The translations under genes and the position numbers were made by a program. From Cyclina sinensis (lineage: Eukaryota > Mollusca > Bivalvia > Venerida > Veneridae), in assembly GCA_012932295.1 (NCBI GenBank), contig JAAONU010000004.1:12214630-12278629 (forward strand): a DNA stretch of 64,000 bases, in the 5' to 3' direction. A model generated the notes under the pieces. It did no database searches and had not been told where the DNA came from. It saw only the letters and a program-made list of their open reading frames with translations. Every line of letters starts with the position of its first letter. Positions within the stretch are counted from its first letter, which is position 1. Shown here piece after piece: positions 48,761 through 59,980 of the stretch.

Positions 48761-49448
48761 TGGTTGTCAGACTTACCCCCATTTTCAGAACTGCATTTCA
48801 ACTAGTGTATATATAGGGCGTGTGAGTCTTTAGATACCCCAGATACAGCAAAAGATCATGAAATGCAGATATCACAGTGTTGTTTTGCACTTAAGTTCAG
48901 CATCTGTTTCTAGAATTCTTGCTCATTCAGATGAAATTACCTTAGCAGTATTGTAGAACTTTCAAATTGTTTGCTGTTTTCAGCTTCATCTATATTGTCG
49001 TTCCATTTCAGTTTTTGACATGTGACTCAGTTTGTAATCTTCTTCCTGTCACATGGTACAGTTTTATTTTACATCCTGTTCCAGGTTATTGTTGTTGTAG
49101 CATGTCTGTTGTGGTACAGATTTTAAGCATGTTTGTATTATTTATTGTCGGTATAGTTTCTGTTATGATGGTTTGCATATTTACCTGTTATTTATGTGTC
49201 TTTCATTGAAGCAACAAAAAAAGTGAACATGAGCAGCTGTAGGAATTGTACATGAGGTTTTATTGATTAATTGAATAAATTTATTATTGTTACATCAGCA
49301 TGTTGGGTTACAGAGGTGATAGTGTTGTAACTAACTGTTTCTGTATACTTCTTCAGTTAAGTTACTGAAACAAATAATAATTTAAGCTGTCACATACTGT
49401 TACACTTTACAAGTTACAAAGCAGTTAGAAAATATATATAACAAGCAG
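48761..49448. other. Intronic, nothing recognised
   Basis: AT-rich DNA. An 80-codon hydrophobic frame at 48967-49209 lacks a plausible splice or start context. Confidence 0.4.
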
Positions 49449-49506
49449 GGACAGTACTCATGTGTAAGGGACAGTACTCATGTGTAAGGGACAGTACTCG
49501 TGTGTA
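49447..49506. repeat. 20-bp tandem repeat, 3 copies
   Basis: AGGGACAGTACTCATGTGTA in three near-identical copies, the last with CGTGTGT. Confidence 0.85.
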
Positions 49507-49549
49507 TGAATTTACTTTATTATGATATAAATGTAGATGATTTGCATTG

Positions 49550-49830
49550 ATATAGGGCAAATCAGTGGTCCAATGGTAGTGGGCTGGACCTGTAATGTTT
49601 GATCCCAAACTCCTCCACCAGGAACACAACTTATTGTTTTATGGATGAGCTGTTAAACTGAGGTCCAGTGTATCAGTACTATACACTGAGCATGGAAAAG
49701 AACCGGAGGAGTCTCTGGGATGGAATGCGTTCTGTATCTAGCATTAACCCCACCCCCGGCCACCCCACCACACACCACCCCCACAACAAACACACACACA
49801 ACATTAAATAACTAAACTAAATAAATGAAC
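49550..49830 (+). repeat. tRNA-derived SINE, copy 3
   Basis: A-box-like CAGTGGTCCAATGG (49563-49576) and B-box-like TGTTTGATCCC are followed by CTCCTCCACC, GAGCTGTTAAACTGAGGTCC, ATACACTGAGCATGGAAAAG, GAGTCTCTGGGATGG and TTCTGTATCTAGC, then a C/A-rich tail. This is the best-preserved copy of the family in the window. Confidence 0.75.
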
Positions 49831-51813
49831 TTGAATAGATAGAGTGATATGGTTATAACAATATGTGTCATATAATGTGCAATCCAGTTACATGACAAGT
49901 AACAGATCTGTTAAGTGTCATCGGTAATCTTAAATTAAGTCATGGTGGCTGTCATTGGTACGTTCCTCTGGAGAGTTAAGTGAATCCTGGATAACATGTC
50001 ATTTGCATAACCTTTTGACTGTAGTCCAAATAATTGTACTTGAATTGGTTGAACATCATACTAATTTTCTATTCAATGGTCAATATCTGCCTCTGAAAAA
50101 TGTCAGTCTTTGAGCTGACCTGCCATTGCAATCGAAATATTGAGACTACTCTAGACTAACAGTTGAGCTGCCACCGTCACATTGTCACATAGTTCTAACC
50201 AAAATGTATGACACAACTGTCACTTATGTTTGTCATGCCACCTAGCACATACTTGTACATATCATACAAACATCAGACTTTGGAGATATAATCAATTTGT
50301 TATTTTTTATATTTTTTTTTACAAGGTTACATTAATGAATAATTTTTTAGCAATCTTTGAAAAAATTTTAAAGTCAAAAATCAAATTGAAAACCCATGCT
50401 GTTCAAAGAGTAATTTGTCTAAGATCATTTTCAGTAGTAGATATACATAAAAGAGCCTGACCCACACAATGTTGGTGCCCAAAGTCATATGAATTTCCTG
50501 CTTATAGATCTCTTTAACCCTTAGAGTAACCCTTTAGTGTATGAATTCTTGATAAAGGGCCTGAGTGCTTAAATAGTTGCAGAGAATGCACTATTTAAGT
50601 GTTCATTTCAAAGTAGGCTTTGTCCGTATGAATGAAGATAAATGATGAAATCTGAATTTCATAACATATACAAGATGTCACAAAAAAGAGTTTTTAATTT
50701 CAGGATTCTGTAAGGATTGGCAGATAAAAAAAGTCATGTATTTCCAGCATTAGACATTTCATAAGCTGATTAGTTCTTGCAAAACAAGTATACAGAGTTG
50801 ATAGAGCCACATATGAGATTTAAAATTAGTTCTGGTGCATTCATGACAGCTGAGCCACTTCATAATTGTTAGTAAGAAATTTTGACAAGTTTTTATCTAA
50901 ATTCAAGTTATTTTTAGTTCTGTTTTTTTTCTGTATGAATGAGAAATACTTATATTTGTGCCTTTAAATTGATTAAATAAAGTTATCAAAACAAACTTGG
51001 TTGGTGCTTTTATCAACATGTATATATATTATCAGTAGTCTACACTGCTCATATTATATAGCAGATATATTCTTCTGCTATTTAAGGAACAATATAACTT
51101 AGTACAGTAACAATAAGATGTATATTTATGTATATAATACATTTCATAACAGCTGATTAATTTACAAAACACATAATGACTCGAAACAGATCAAAGCTCA
51201 GAAAGAACCTGCTTGTTATAGCCTTACAGCATAAATAACAGAAATATGAATTAAAATCCTTCTTCTTTAGGTAGTCTTCAAAAATAAGGACACATTGTTA
51301 CTTCATGCATGTTATTGGTTTGATGTTTATGGTCTTAACTTTGTTTGAAATTTTAGTGAAGTACTAACACATATAACTGATTACTGAAGCATTAATAGAA
51401 ATTATGCATAGTGCATGTACGTAAGTTCATTATGGTTTCATGTGGTTAAGTAAATATTTAGACAAATTATTTATTTAAATTTACACTATATACTATATCA
51501 GAAAAGTTTTGATTTCTTTCAGAACCTAAAGTAGCTTTCCATTTTGTAATTTTATGCAAAATACAGAATTTTGTAGGTTTTAAGTTACAAGTTACTGAAA
51601 TTAAAATCATTTAAATGAAAAATTCATGATCTGAATTTTAGGAAAATACTTCTTCATACTTCTGAAATAAAATAATGCTCATTTCAATTTGAATAATGTT
51701 ATTTTACCTAATTGGTACAGGTGTTTCTTTCATTTTTCTGTTGGAAGGTTCTCAGATGTTTTACAGTCTGATATGAATAATGATATATACAGTTTGACTC
51801 TTTATTGTTTCAG
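49831..51813. other. Intronic, nothing recognised
   Basis: AT-rich DNA. It ends with the acceptor of exon 3 (TTATTGTTTCAG). Confidence 0.45.
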
Positions 51814-52859
51814 ATACAATTAAAGACTCCGATTCACCAGGAATTATAAGACGACTGTCAACAATGCTTCATTCATCATTCAGGTCAACTCGACTCAGTA
51901 CACGTAGAAATTCTGAAGATGGATCTAGTTTAAACTCTGTGCATCTGTCACGAAACGCATCAGTTTCCAGTCCTAGTCACACTTTGTTGCGACGTGCTAC
52001 ATCAAAAACAGCTAAGGGTAGCTCTATTATTCGTAAAGATGGCTCAATAATCATCACCAAAAATGGGAAAATCATTTCAGTCAGAAGAGACATTGATTCA
52101 ATAAAAAGGGACAGGAGTTTTAGTGGGTTTGAGGATATAAAGGTCAGAAAATCTAACGGCATTTCTAAAAGTGTCAGCGAAATTCACATGACTGATAAGG
52201 AGAAAGTGGAACTGTCACCTTTATTGAATATTAAGCCTATGCGTAAATCTCCTCTATCTTCCAAAGAAAATATGTGCTCGAAATTTGGCCACACCTCTTT
52301 GACAAAAATTGACAGCGTTGATGAGACTGAGGTGGAGCAGCATGGTAATAGGCTTTATCCACCACAGCGACAGTGGTCAAGACAGAGCAAGTCTCTGATA
52401 GTATTACCAGGGGAGGAAACCTCACCATCTATTCATTCTCAGGAAAATAAGAGTAACTCCCCATCAGTTAAGTCTGACTTAGATGAAGTATTTATACAAA
52501 CTCCAGAACTTTTGGCCTACAATTCCCAGGAAGGTATGCTAAATGCTATGCCATTAGAACCATTTGTAAAAGATAAGAAAAAGCTGTCTAAAAGTGACAA
52601 TCGGTTAGATGAAATAGATCCATCACAGTCAGCTGCAAATATCAAAGACTCAAAGGTACTTGCCAAAAGTTCCAATGTTGTCTATAAAGTACCTCTTTTA
52701 AGATACCCATCGGTAGAGAAACTAGATGTGCCGTCACAAATCCCACGATGTTCGAGTGATGCGGCTTCAATTCACAAACTTGTACCAAGATCTCCCCTTT
52801 ATGTCCGACGCTGGTTGTCTAATAAAAACATAGATAGCACCCAAAAAAGTAAGACATGA
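51814..52859 (+). CDS. Class A GPCR, coding exon 3 (C-terminal tail, residues 340-687)
   Basis: The exon opens after TTTCAG in phase 1; the G of exon 2 plus AT makes Asp340, and the frame runs unbroken to TGA at 52857-52859. It encodes a 348-residue cytoplasmic tail that is long for a class A receptor and rich in Ser, Lys and Asp/Glu, with no helix of membrane type. Three PKA-type sites lie close to the membrane side: Arg-Arg-Leu-Ser355, Arg-Arg-Asn-Ser373 and Arg-Arg-Ala-Thr402. The tail is otherwise low in recognisable domains and likely disordered, a probable site for kinase and arrestin contacts. Linking it to the 7TM exons 21 kb upstream rests on matching phase, strand and splice sites and the absence of another stop-containing last exon. 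Poly(A) candidates are ATTAAA at 53231 and AATAAA at 53532. Confidence 0.8.
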
Positions 52860-53884
52860 ATCATAAAGGCTCGTTTTCCATTATACTGTAAAATCAGAAA
52901 TTTTTGGGAATCCTTATTTTGTATTGTATTTAATTCGCAAGTTCCTTCCATTCATAATACATTTTTACTTTATACCTGTATAGCACATGCATAATTGCAT
53001 TGATTGCCAACATAATTTGCTTTTTGTCTACACATTTTTGTTGTTACTCATTGGCATTTCCACTCACACCAATTCAATAGATGAACCAGTATTATCTTTT
53101 CTAAAATGCATTTATTTATTTGTTCTTAATCCGCAATTCAGCATTTTGCCTTTTTTTTACAGAGTGCCTAAAATTTCGAACTTACAAAAATATCTGATTT
53201 TACAGTATTTATAATTATGGGATTGATTTCATTAAAATTATGGGTTATGGCTTCCTGACTATGTGCTTAGACTACTTAAGAATTTTCCTTAATTCTGACT
53301 TCCTTAAATCTGATATGGTGAACACTATTTAATTTTGTCAAATTGTTAGCTAGTGAAGTATTTGTGTATATTAAATTTATTCTAGCTGTTTTAAAGTAAG
53401 TTTTACTTATTTTAGTGTAAGGAGAGGGTAGTTTAACAATATTTTGATAATGTTGTAATGTTACGAAGTCTGATATGTCATTGCATATCTTAGATGGAAG
53501 AGGAGTATTTCTTAAAAATTATCACATATGTAATAAATTTCAACCTTTGGTAGCTTACAGCATTTTCATTCTCACCCACTATGTTGTTGTAGTGGTAGGG
53601 TCTGATGAAATGTTCAATACAGTGCTTCAGCTGGTATTTAAAGAGTGCAGGGTGCTGCTGGGAAAATGGCACTAGGTAGCATGAAAACTGCAACAAGGGA
53701 ATTCTCACTTTAATTGAATCAGATTTAATGTTTAATACTTATTAAACAGATGTCTTCACTTGTGTCACAGTCTTGATGCCCTATAATTATATATCCATGT
53801 GAAATAGGTAAATGCAAGGTCCTGTCTTGAAGCAGGGTGCCAGAGAAAAGGGCAGGGTGCACAATATTAAGGGCTGGGTGATAC
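52860..53884. other. Receptor 3' UTR and flank
   Basis: Possible poly(A) signals are ATTAAA (53231-53236) and AATAAA (53532-53537). Nothing else is supported. Confidence 0.4.
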
Positions 53885-53892
53885 CCTGCTGT

Positions 53893-54175
53893 AGGGCAGA
53901 TCAGAGGTCCAATGGTGATGTTCTGTACATGTATTCCAGGGAATGTGTTTGATACCATGCTCCTTCACTAACATTACTAGATTTTTGTCTTTCGAGTGAG
54001 ATGTTAAACCAAGTCTCATATATGCTGTACACAGAGCATTGAAAAGAACCAGGGATGACTCTGGAATGGGATGTTTTCTGTATCTTGCAAAGTCCCCAAC
54101 AACCTAAACTATAAACTCTGCAGCATGCATCAGTCATATGGACAGCCACTATTGATGATAAATAAACTCAGATAT
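53893..54175 (+). repeat. tRNA-derived SINE, copy 4
   Basis: AGATCAGAGGTCCAATGGTG (A-box-like) and GTGTTTGATACCATGC (B-box-like) are followed by GAGTGAGATGTTAAACCAAG, ACACAGAGCATTGAAAAGAA, GACTCTGGAATGGGATG and TTTCTGTATCTTGC. The order is the same as in the other copies. Confidence 0.7.
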
Positions 54176-54869
54176 CCACACACCCTACCCATCTGTACTA
54201 GCTGTAGCACTGTCAGTATGATTTGACATTAGTACCAGAGATACCAGGTATCCATAAAATAAGAATCATTTGTTTCCATGACAGAATATCCATGCAATGT
54301 TATGAAGTCTTAAGCAAATGAAGAAATGAGTTATAATGTTTAAACTGCAGATAAATAGAATTTGGTGAATATTTGAGTTTTCTCAAAACTCGTTTAAAAA
54401 TGTGTTACTTTCAAAAGGATATGACAATGTACTTTGTATGTGTGTTTTCCCTATGTTTTCCATACATACTTTTTAGATATCATTATTCTTTTCAAGAAGG
54501 ATTATAATGTCCTTGGAATATCGTGTCATCTTTGAATAGTGTAGCAATGAAATATGGTAATGTTTCTTGAAGTTTCTTCAAGTCTGATATTCATTCATAT
54601 GATTTTTCTGTTTATTACATGTTATAAGATTTTTTAATTGTAATCATTATTAAAGTTCATTGTCTCAGATTTTTATCTTTTTGTCAAAATCATAACTTTA
54701 CAAGGTTTCCAATATTATGGCACTGCATGAGCACTTTATTATATTGTAAAAGATTTTTGATTTAATGTTTGGTCTTCACTATAGAGTTAAAGGAATTACA
54801 AATTTGTCTTTAAAATGCATTTTAGTCATTATTACATATCTAGCATCAAATATTACGTCCAATTAGTAT
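54176..54869. other. Non-coding, nothing recognised
   Basis: AT-rich DNA without a supported feature. Confidence 0.45.
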
Positions 54870-55560
54870 TTATGACATTACACTGTCAAAGACCTCTTCC
54901 ATTATAGTGATTATTATATAAAATGATAAAAGACTTCTTATTTTTGATTATTACATTACATCATCAAAGACTTCCTCTGTTTTGTGATTATCACATTACA
55001 CTGTCAAAAGCCTCTGCAACTTGGTGATTATTACATTACACTACACTTCCAAAGACTTTCCACTTGGTGAGTATTACATTACCCTATCAAAAACTTCCTC
55101 CTCTTGGTGACTTTTACATTACACTACACTGTCAAAGGCTTCCTTCACTACGTGATTATTACATTTCACTGTCAAAGACCCTCAGTACAGTCATTGTTAG
55201 ATAACATGTTCAAAGAACTTCTATTTAGTGATTATTGCATGACACCATCAAAGGTTTCCTCCTTTTTAATAGTTATTACATTACACTTTAAAATACTTCT
55301 TCCTTTTAGTGATTTTTACATTACATGGTCAAGGACTTACTCTTTTTAGTGATTTCATATGTTTTGTCATTATTACATTACATGGTCTAAGACTTTTCTT
55401 CAGTTTTAAGTGATTATTAAACATATAAACAGAGATTTTACCTCATTTTTATCATTGAATGTAGACATTACATTTATAATATGTATTACCTGGCCTTAAT
55501 TGTTTCCGCTGTTATGTAATTATTACATTTTTTGCCATTCAGTCATTATTACATCAGGTG
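54870..55560. repeat. Degenerate tandem array, about 55-65 bp units
   Basis: A unit of the form TTATTACATTACACTGTC then AAAGACTTCCTC and TTTTAGTGA recurs around ten times with many substitutions and length changes. The short frames inside, with repeated FHC- or HYI-like words, follow the repeat. Confidence 0.7.
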
Positions 55561-56084
55561 TTTATAGGTTATTAATATATTTAGACATATTGTCAAAGGA
55601 TTTGCCTGTGTTTAGGCAGTATGGTAGTATAAGCTTCTTCCTTAGTTATTTCTATATTACATGGTTTAAGTTTTCTTTTTCTCAGCCATGCCATAATTAC
55701 ATCACATTTTGTTATTAAGTGTGCATATTTTTCATCAAATTGGGCAGGTCCCATCATGTAACATTATGACAAATTACTTAGTCATAAAACATGCATCTGT
55801 AGCATTGGTCATTACCATTTTCAGAATATTGTATTAATGTTTTGTGATTGTAACTAACCATACATCTGACACTGTTGAAAAGTATTAATTATGTGTACAG
55901 TTTGTTTTTAAAATTGTTTTTAAGGTTTTAAATTTTAAACTACCAAATAAGATTAGATTCATACAGAACCTTTTAAGTGCCGTTTTAAAATAAAGTTTTC
56001 TCTGCATATTTTAGTACACAACTGAATAAGTGTGATAAAATAATTGATAATAATTTACCGGTACTCTTATATGAAACTTGATTC
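55561..56084. other. Non-coding, nothing recognised
   Basis: AT-rich DNA without a supported feature. Confidence 0.45.
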
Positions 56085-56089
56085 CCATT

Positions 56090-56180
56090 TTTTTATGCCT
56101 CTGGAGGGAGGGCATTTTGTTTTTTGTCTGTCTGTTTGTTTGTCACAAAACTTTAACATTTTTAGGGCCCCGCCGGAAGC
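56090..56180 (+). repeat. Truncated tandem-core element (5' end only)
   Basis: A hairpin-like ATGCCTCTGGAGGGAGGGCAT is followed by a TCTGTCTGTTTGTTTGTC stretch and AAAACTTTAACATTTTT. No cores or 3' end follow. Confidence 0.5.
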
Positions 56181-57529
56181 ATGGCATTCATTCACATGTA
56201 GCACTTGTAATGATAGTTTTAATGGTAGAAACACTAAATTCATTTTATTTAAATAAATTCAAAGTATTTCAGATTTCATTGGCAACAATTTTTTATTTAT
56301 GACTATAACATGTATAACTTTCCCAGAGAGTTGATCACTCACTTCAGGTATACACAGATATGTCATAAATGATTTCACTGCTATGTAGATCTTCCATGCT
56401 TCTATGTAAACCATTATTTTGAAATATTTTTTTTAATTTAGCACTTCTTTTTTATGATAATAAGTATTTTTAGCACCTCATTATATCTTGTTAACTCCTA
56501 AGTGTCTTCTTCATTATTTTATTTCTTTGAAGTTTGTCCAACTAATCAAGTTCTTTAATCCAGTGGGATGAGTTGCATTTATTTCTTTGCTATAACCAGG
56601 ACTTTAATTTACAATTAAAGCCCTGCTATAACTGGATTCATAATTTTGTGGTTAAAAGTTTTTGTTGTTGGCATAAAAACAGAAGTGTTTAAGCTAAATA
56701 TGAAAGGTAATAGGTATTTATACATTTTATAACCTCTTCAAAAAATCTTCAGATTTATCTAATTAAATGCTTTTTTGATTTTTTTAATCTTGATAATTTG
56801 CCAACAAATTCATTGGTACTAAGATGTTTTACAATTAAAGAAACAGAAAAATAATGCTAAGAAGAGAAATGTCCAGATTTAGAAAAAGAAAATTCAATAT
56901 GTCTGTCTGAAGTAGTTGTTTGAGAGATTTCTAAACAAGCCCCCTTTTTTCCCTACAATTTCTGTGGAAAGTATGGTTTAGGAGTTCTGAGATATTTCCA
57001 TCTTGATAAGAATAATTTAAGACAGTTTAATTTTGCATTGACCTAAATAAATATTGATTAATATTAATATGACAGTACATTATTTTGTATTCTAGAAGTT
57101 TCCAAATTCATCACAGATCTTTATCTTATATATAGTTATTCTTTGAGTTTCATCTTAGTTTTTTTTTCTCAGTGACCATGTTTTACCACCTCTAGATGCC
57201 ACATTGAAATTTTAATATTGTACTCTTTATCTTTCTAGATATTGTCTTTTATATATATCTATAGCTGTTATATTTCCATGTAGGTGTCTGTTAAGACCAT
57301 GAGAAAGTACAGTAGATAATTTTCATTTGAAATAATTGCATGCCTATGAGACTTCCGGATACATGTAAAATGCACATCTTTTATAGTGTGTTATCAAAGT
57401 GAAGATTAATTCCAAATTTATATACGCATGTCAAGATAAAATATTGCATGATTGTAATTCGTTGATTCCATTTCTTATTGTAGATGTTGTTCACCTTGGT
57501 CTTAACTTGAAGACTTGATAAAGTTTTGA
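56181..57529. other. Non-coding, nothing recognised
   Basis: AT-rich DNA with poly-T runs and no supported feature. Confidence 0.45.
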
Positions 57530-59322
57530 GATCACCTGAGCCCATTGTGCTCATGTTGATCATTTGTGATCACCCTTTGTCCATTCTGCATCAGTGCCTT
57601 AACCCTTAACCTGCTGGAACCGAAAGTGATTAGCCTTTGCCACCAGTATAGAGCCAGGCCAGCCTGCACATCCGTGCAGTCTGACCAGGCTCTATACTGT
57701 TGGTAGCTCCATTTTTGTATTTTAGTATTGAAATCCCTTTGAATGGACTGTTCCAAATTCAAAAGTGGACAAATCCATTACAAAATTTCAGGATGTTCAG
57801 GGTTAAGCATTGTCCATTGTCAGCTACTTCATTAAACATCATCTCCTCCTAAACCATTTTATTAGAGTTAATGAAACTTGACAAGGATGTTCCTTGCATA
57901 ATTCTCTACCAGATTTCTTCAGAGAAGTTGATTCTGTGCAGAACTCTGGTTGCTATGGCAAAGTCTATAAAAAAAACTTTAAGATTTTCTTGTCTAAAAC
58001 CAGATAGCCCACAACATTGCTATTTGTCTGATATGATTGTCTAGTCGAGCTCTACCATGATTGTTCAGATTATGTCACTGGGATCCCTAATGGCACCACT
58101 TGAAGAGTAACATTTATAGAGATGTATAGAAAAACATTAAAAGTTCTTTGGTCTTACATATGTCCCTGGAATCACTATTGGCTCTACCACATGGGTCACT
58201 TGCTTAGAAGCAAATAAAATTCAAAAATCTAACCATTATCTCCAAATGTCCTAAATTTTCCTTGAAACATTTTTCAAATGTTAACCCTGTGTCATTTAAC
58301 AACCTACTCCACCTCATGGCTCAGATGTTTGATATAGACTTATACAGCCCAACTCTGTAATTCAATAAAAGAAATCTTCTTTCAGAAGGGTGTGACTTAA
58401 GAACTTTGGTTTGTAACACTGTCTGTATAGTGAATCTGTACCAAGATTTTACAAAATTTGCCCATGGGGTCATTTTTGGCTCAACCCTCGGGGTTCAGAT
58501 GTTTTATATTGAAATATATATGGAAATTTCTAAAACGGTTCTTGTCTGAGACCAGAAGGCTCTGTGTTCTAAACCTTGCATGAACCTTTGCCTTGTGGAC
58601 CTACACCAAGATTGCTTAAATTTTGCCCCTTGCGTCATTTATTTGTTATTTAGCTTTACCAGGGTGTGGAGATAATTTTGAAATATAATAAAAACATTTT
58701 AGTCTTACTGTCTGACACTATAAACCTAGGGCTTTGAAATTTGACATATAGAATTTTCAAGCAGACTTCTACTAAGATTATTCAACTTTAGGTCCTGAGT
58801 CAATATTGTCACTGCTCAGGAGAGGGAGATTGCATGATTTACATAGAAATATGTAAGAAAACCTTACCTGAAACTACAAGGCCCCAGCAGAGCTCTGAAA
58901 TGTGGCTTGTCTGGTAGACTACTACAAAGATATTTCAAACCTTGCCCCTGGTGTCATTACTGGCTTCAGATGTTTTACTAAGTGTTATACAAAGAACAAT
59001 AAGATTGAGTTACTGAAAAGTGGTGTGTACCATTGTCTCTTAAGCCTCTGTCAAAGATTGTTCAGATTGTGCTCATCGGGATATTTTTTGCTCCACAATT
59101 GATGGGGGTTACAGGTTGTGCAAAGAAATATATAAAAATATATTTAAAACTTTTTTTCATAAACCAGTGAATCGCCTACATCTTTGATACTGGCATGCAG
59201 CTTGTCTAGTTCTTAATTATATTTTGACTATATCCCCATTACATTTCGCTTGTCATTTTGAGCAGGTGTATACTGTATTGTATACTCAGGTGAACAATTT
59301 AGGGCCATCATGGCCTTCTTGT
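57530..59322 (+). mobile_element. Tandem-core element interrupted by a MITE
   Basis: The 5' end GATCACCTGAGC with GCTCATGTTGATC can fold. Degenerate cores carry CTTGTCTAAAACCAGA, TCTACCATGATTGTTCAGAT and similar phrases. The 3' end is TCAGGTGAACAATTT, hairpin GGCCATCATGGCC, then TTCTTGTT. A separate MITE lies inside at 57603-57802. The body is the same family as the 19.5-22.3 kb element but more diverged. Confidence 0.65.
57603..57802 (+). mobile_element. piggyBac-like MITE, 200 bp with TTAA flanks
   Basis: TTAA lies at 57599-57602 and 57803-57806. The terminal inverted repeats are CCCTTAACCTGCTGG and, on the reverse strand, CCCTGAACATCCTG. TTAA flanks directly followed by CCCT are the hallmark of piggyBac-type insertion. 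The interior holds a hairpin built on AGTATAGAGCCAGGCCAGCC and its partner GACCAGGCTCTATACTG. It is inserted in an older tandem-core element. Related copies are at 17.05 kb and, in part, 32.7 kb. Confidence 0.75.
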
Positions 59323-59860
59323 TTCTTTCTGTCTTTGCTATTGTTTTAACTTGAGTTTCTGTTAAGTTTTTATTTCAGTGATTGAATTTATCACTATCTT
59401 TATCTTGATAGTTATTTTGCATTTGTACAAGGTGAAAATTGTTTTTAAAAATGTGTTACAGACACAAAAAATATATCCAGTCAGCTTTAAAATCTGTTTG
59501 TTGTGTTCATATATTATCGGTTATTGTAAATTCACAATGGTGTTTTTCTTTTAATTTTCGTTTTACTTATAATTTAACATTAAAAGTCATAAAATCTGAT
59601 AAGTTTTTTGTTATTTTGCCCTTTAATTAATGAAGCTGGTTATTGATTCAGATAAATGGTTGACAAATTTAATCTCGAATCTGATTTTGATGCAGTCAGT
59701 GAAGAGTTAAGGTTCCAAAAGGTATATTAGATTTACCAGTACCTTTGTATTATTTTAAAACAAGACACGAATGCTTAATTGATTGATAATACTGTCAAGA
59801 CAAATGTGATAGTTACAGTAATGCCTTGATTGAGGACCTGGTTACAGTATATGTTATTTG
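59323..59860. other. Non-coding, nothing recognised
   Basis: AT-rich DNA without a supported feature. Confidence 0.45.
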
Positions 59861-59980
59861 GGTTTTTGAGTGATATATGTGGATATATTACCTGCTAAGA
59901 TTTTATATCACCCGAGCCGATAGGCGAGGGTGATATTTTATCTTGGCAGGTAATATATCCACATATATCACTCATAAACC
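59861..59980. repeat. 120-bp near-perfect palindrome
   Basis: Arms of about 58 nt (59861-59918 and 59923-59980) surround a GATA loop, with few mismatches. Outer words are GGTTTTTGAGTGATATATG and CATATATCACTCATAAACC. Weaker complementarity extends some nucleotides outward. Size and plan resemble the palindrome at 11.1 kb, although the sequences differ. Confidence 0.8.

Larger units (their letters stand above)
30587..51813 (+). other. Receptor intron 2 (21.2 kb, phase 1)
   Basis: GTGAGT donor and TTGTTTCAG acceptor. The intron separates the 7TM core from the cytoplasmic tail. It carries two minisatellites, an inserted hAT-like element, several tandem-core elements, a SINE and the 47.5-kb foldback element, each listed separately. 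No further coding exon of the receptor is evident inside. Confidence 0.75.
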
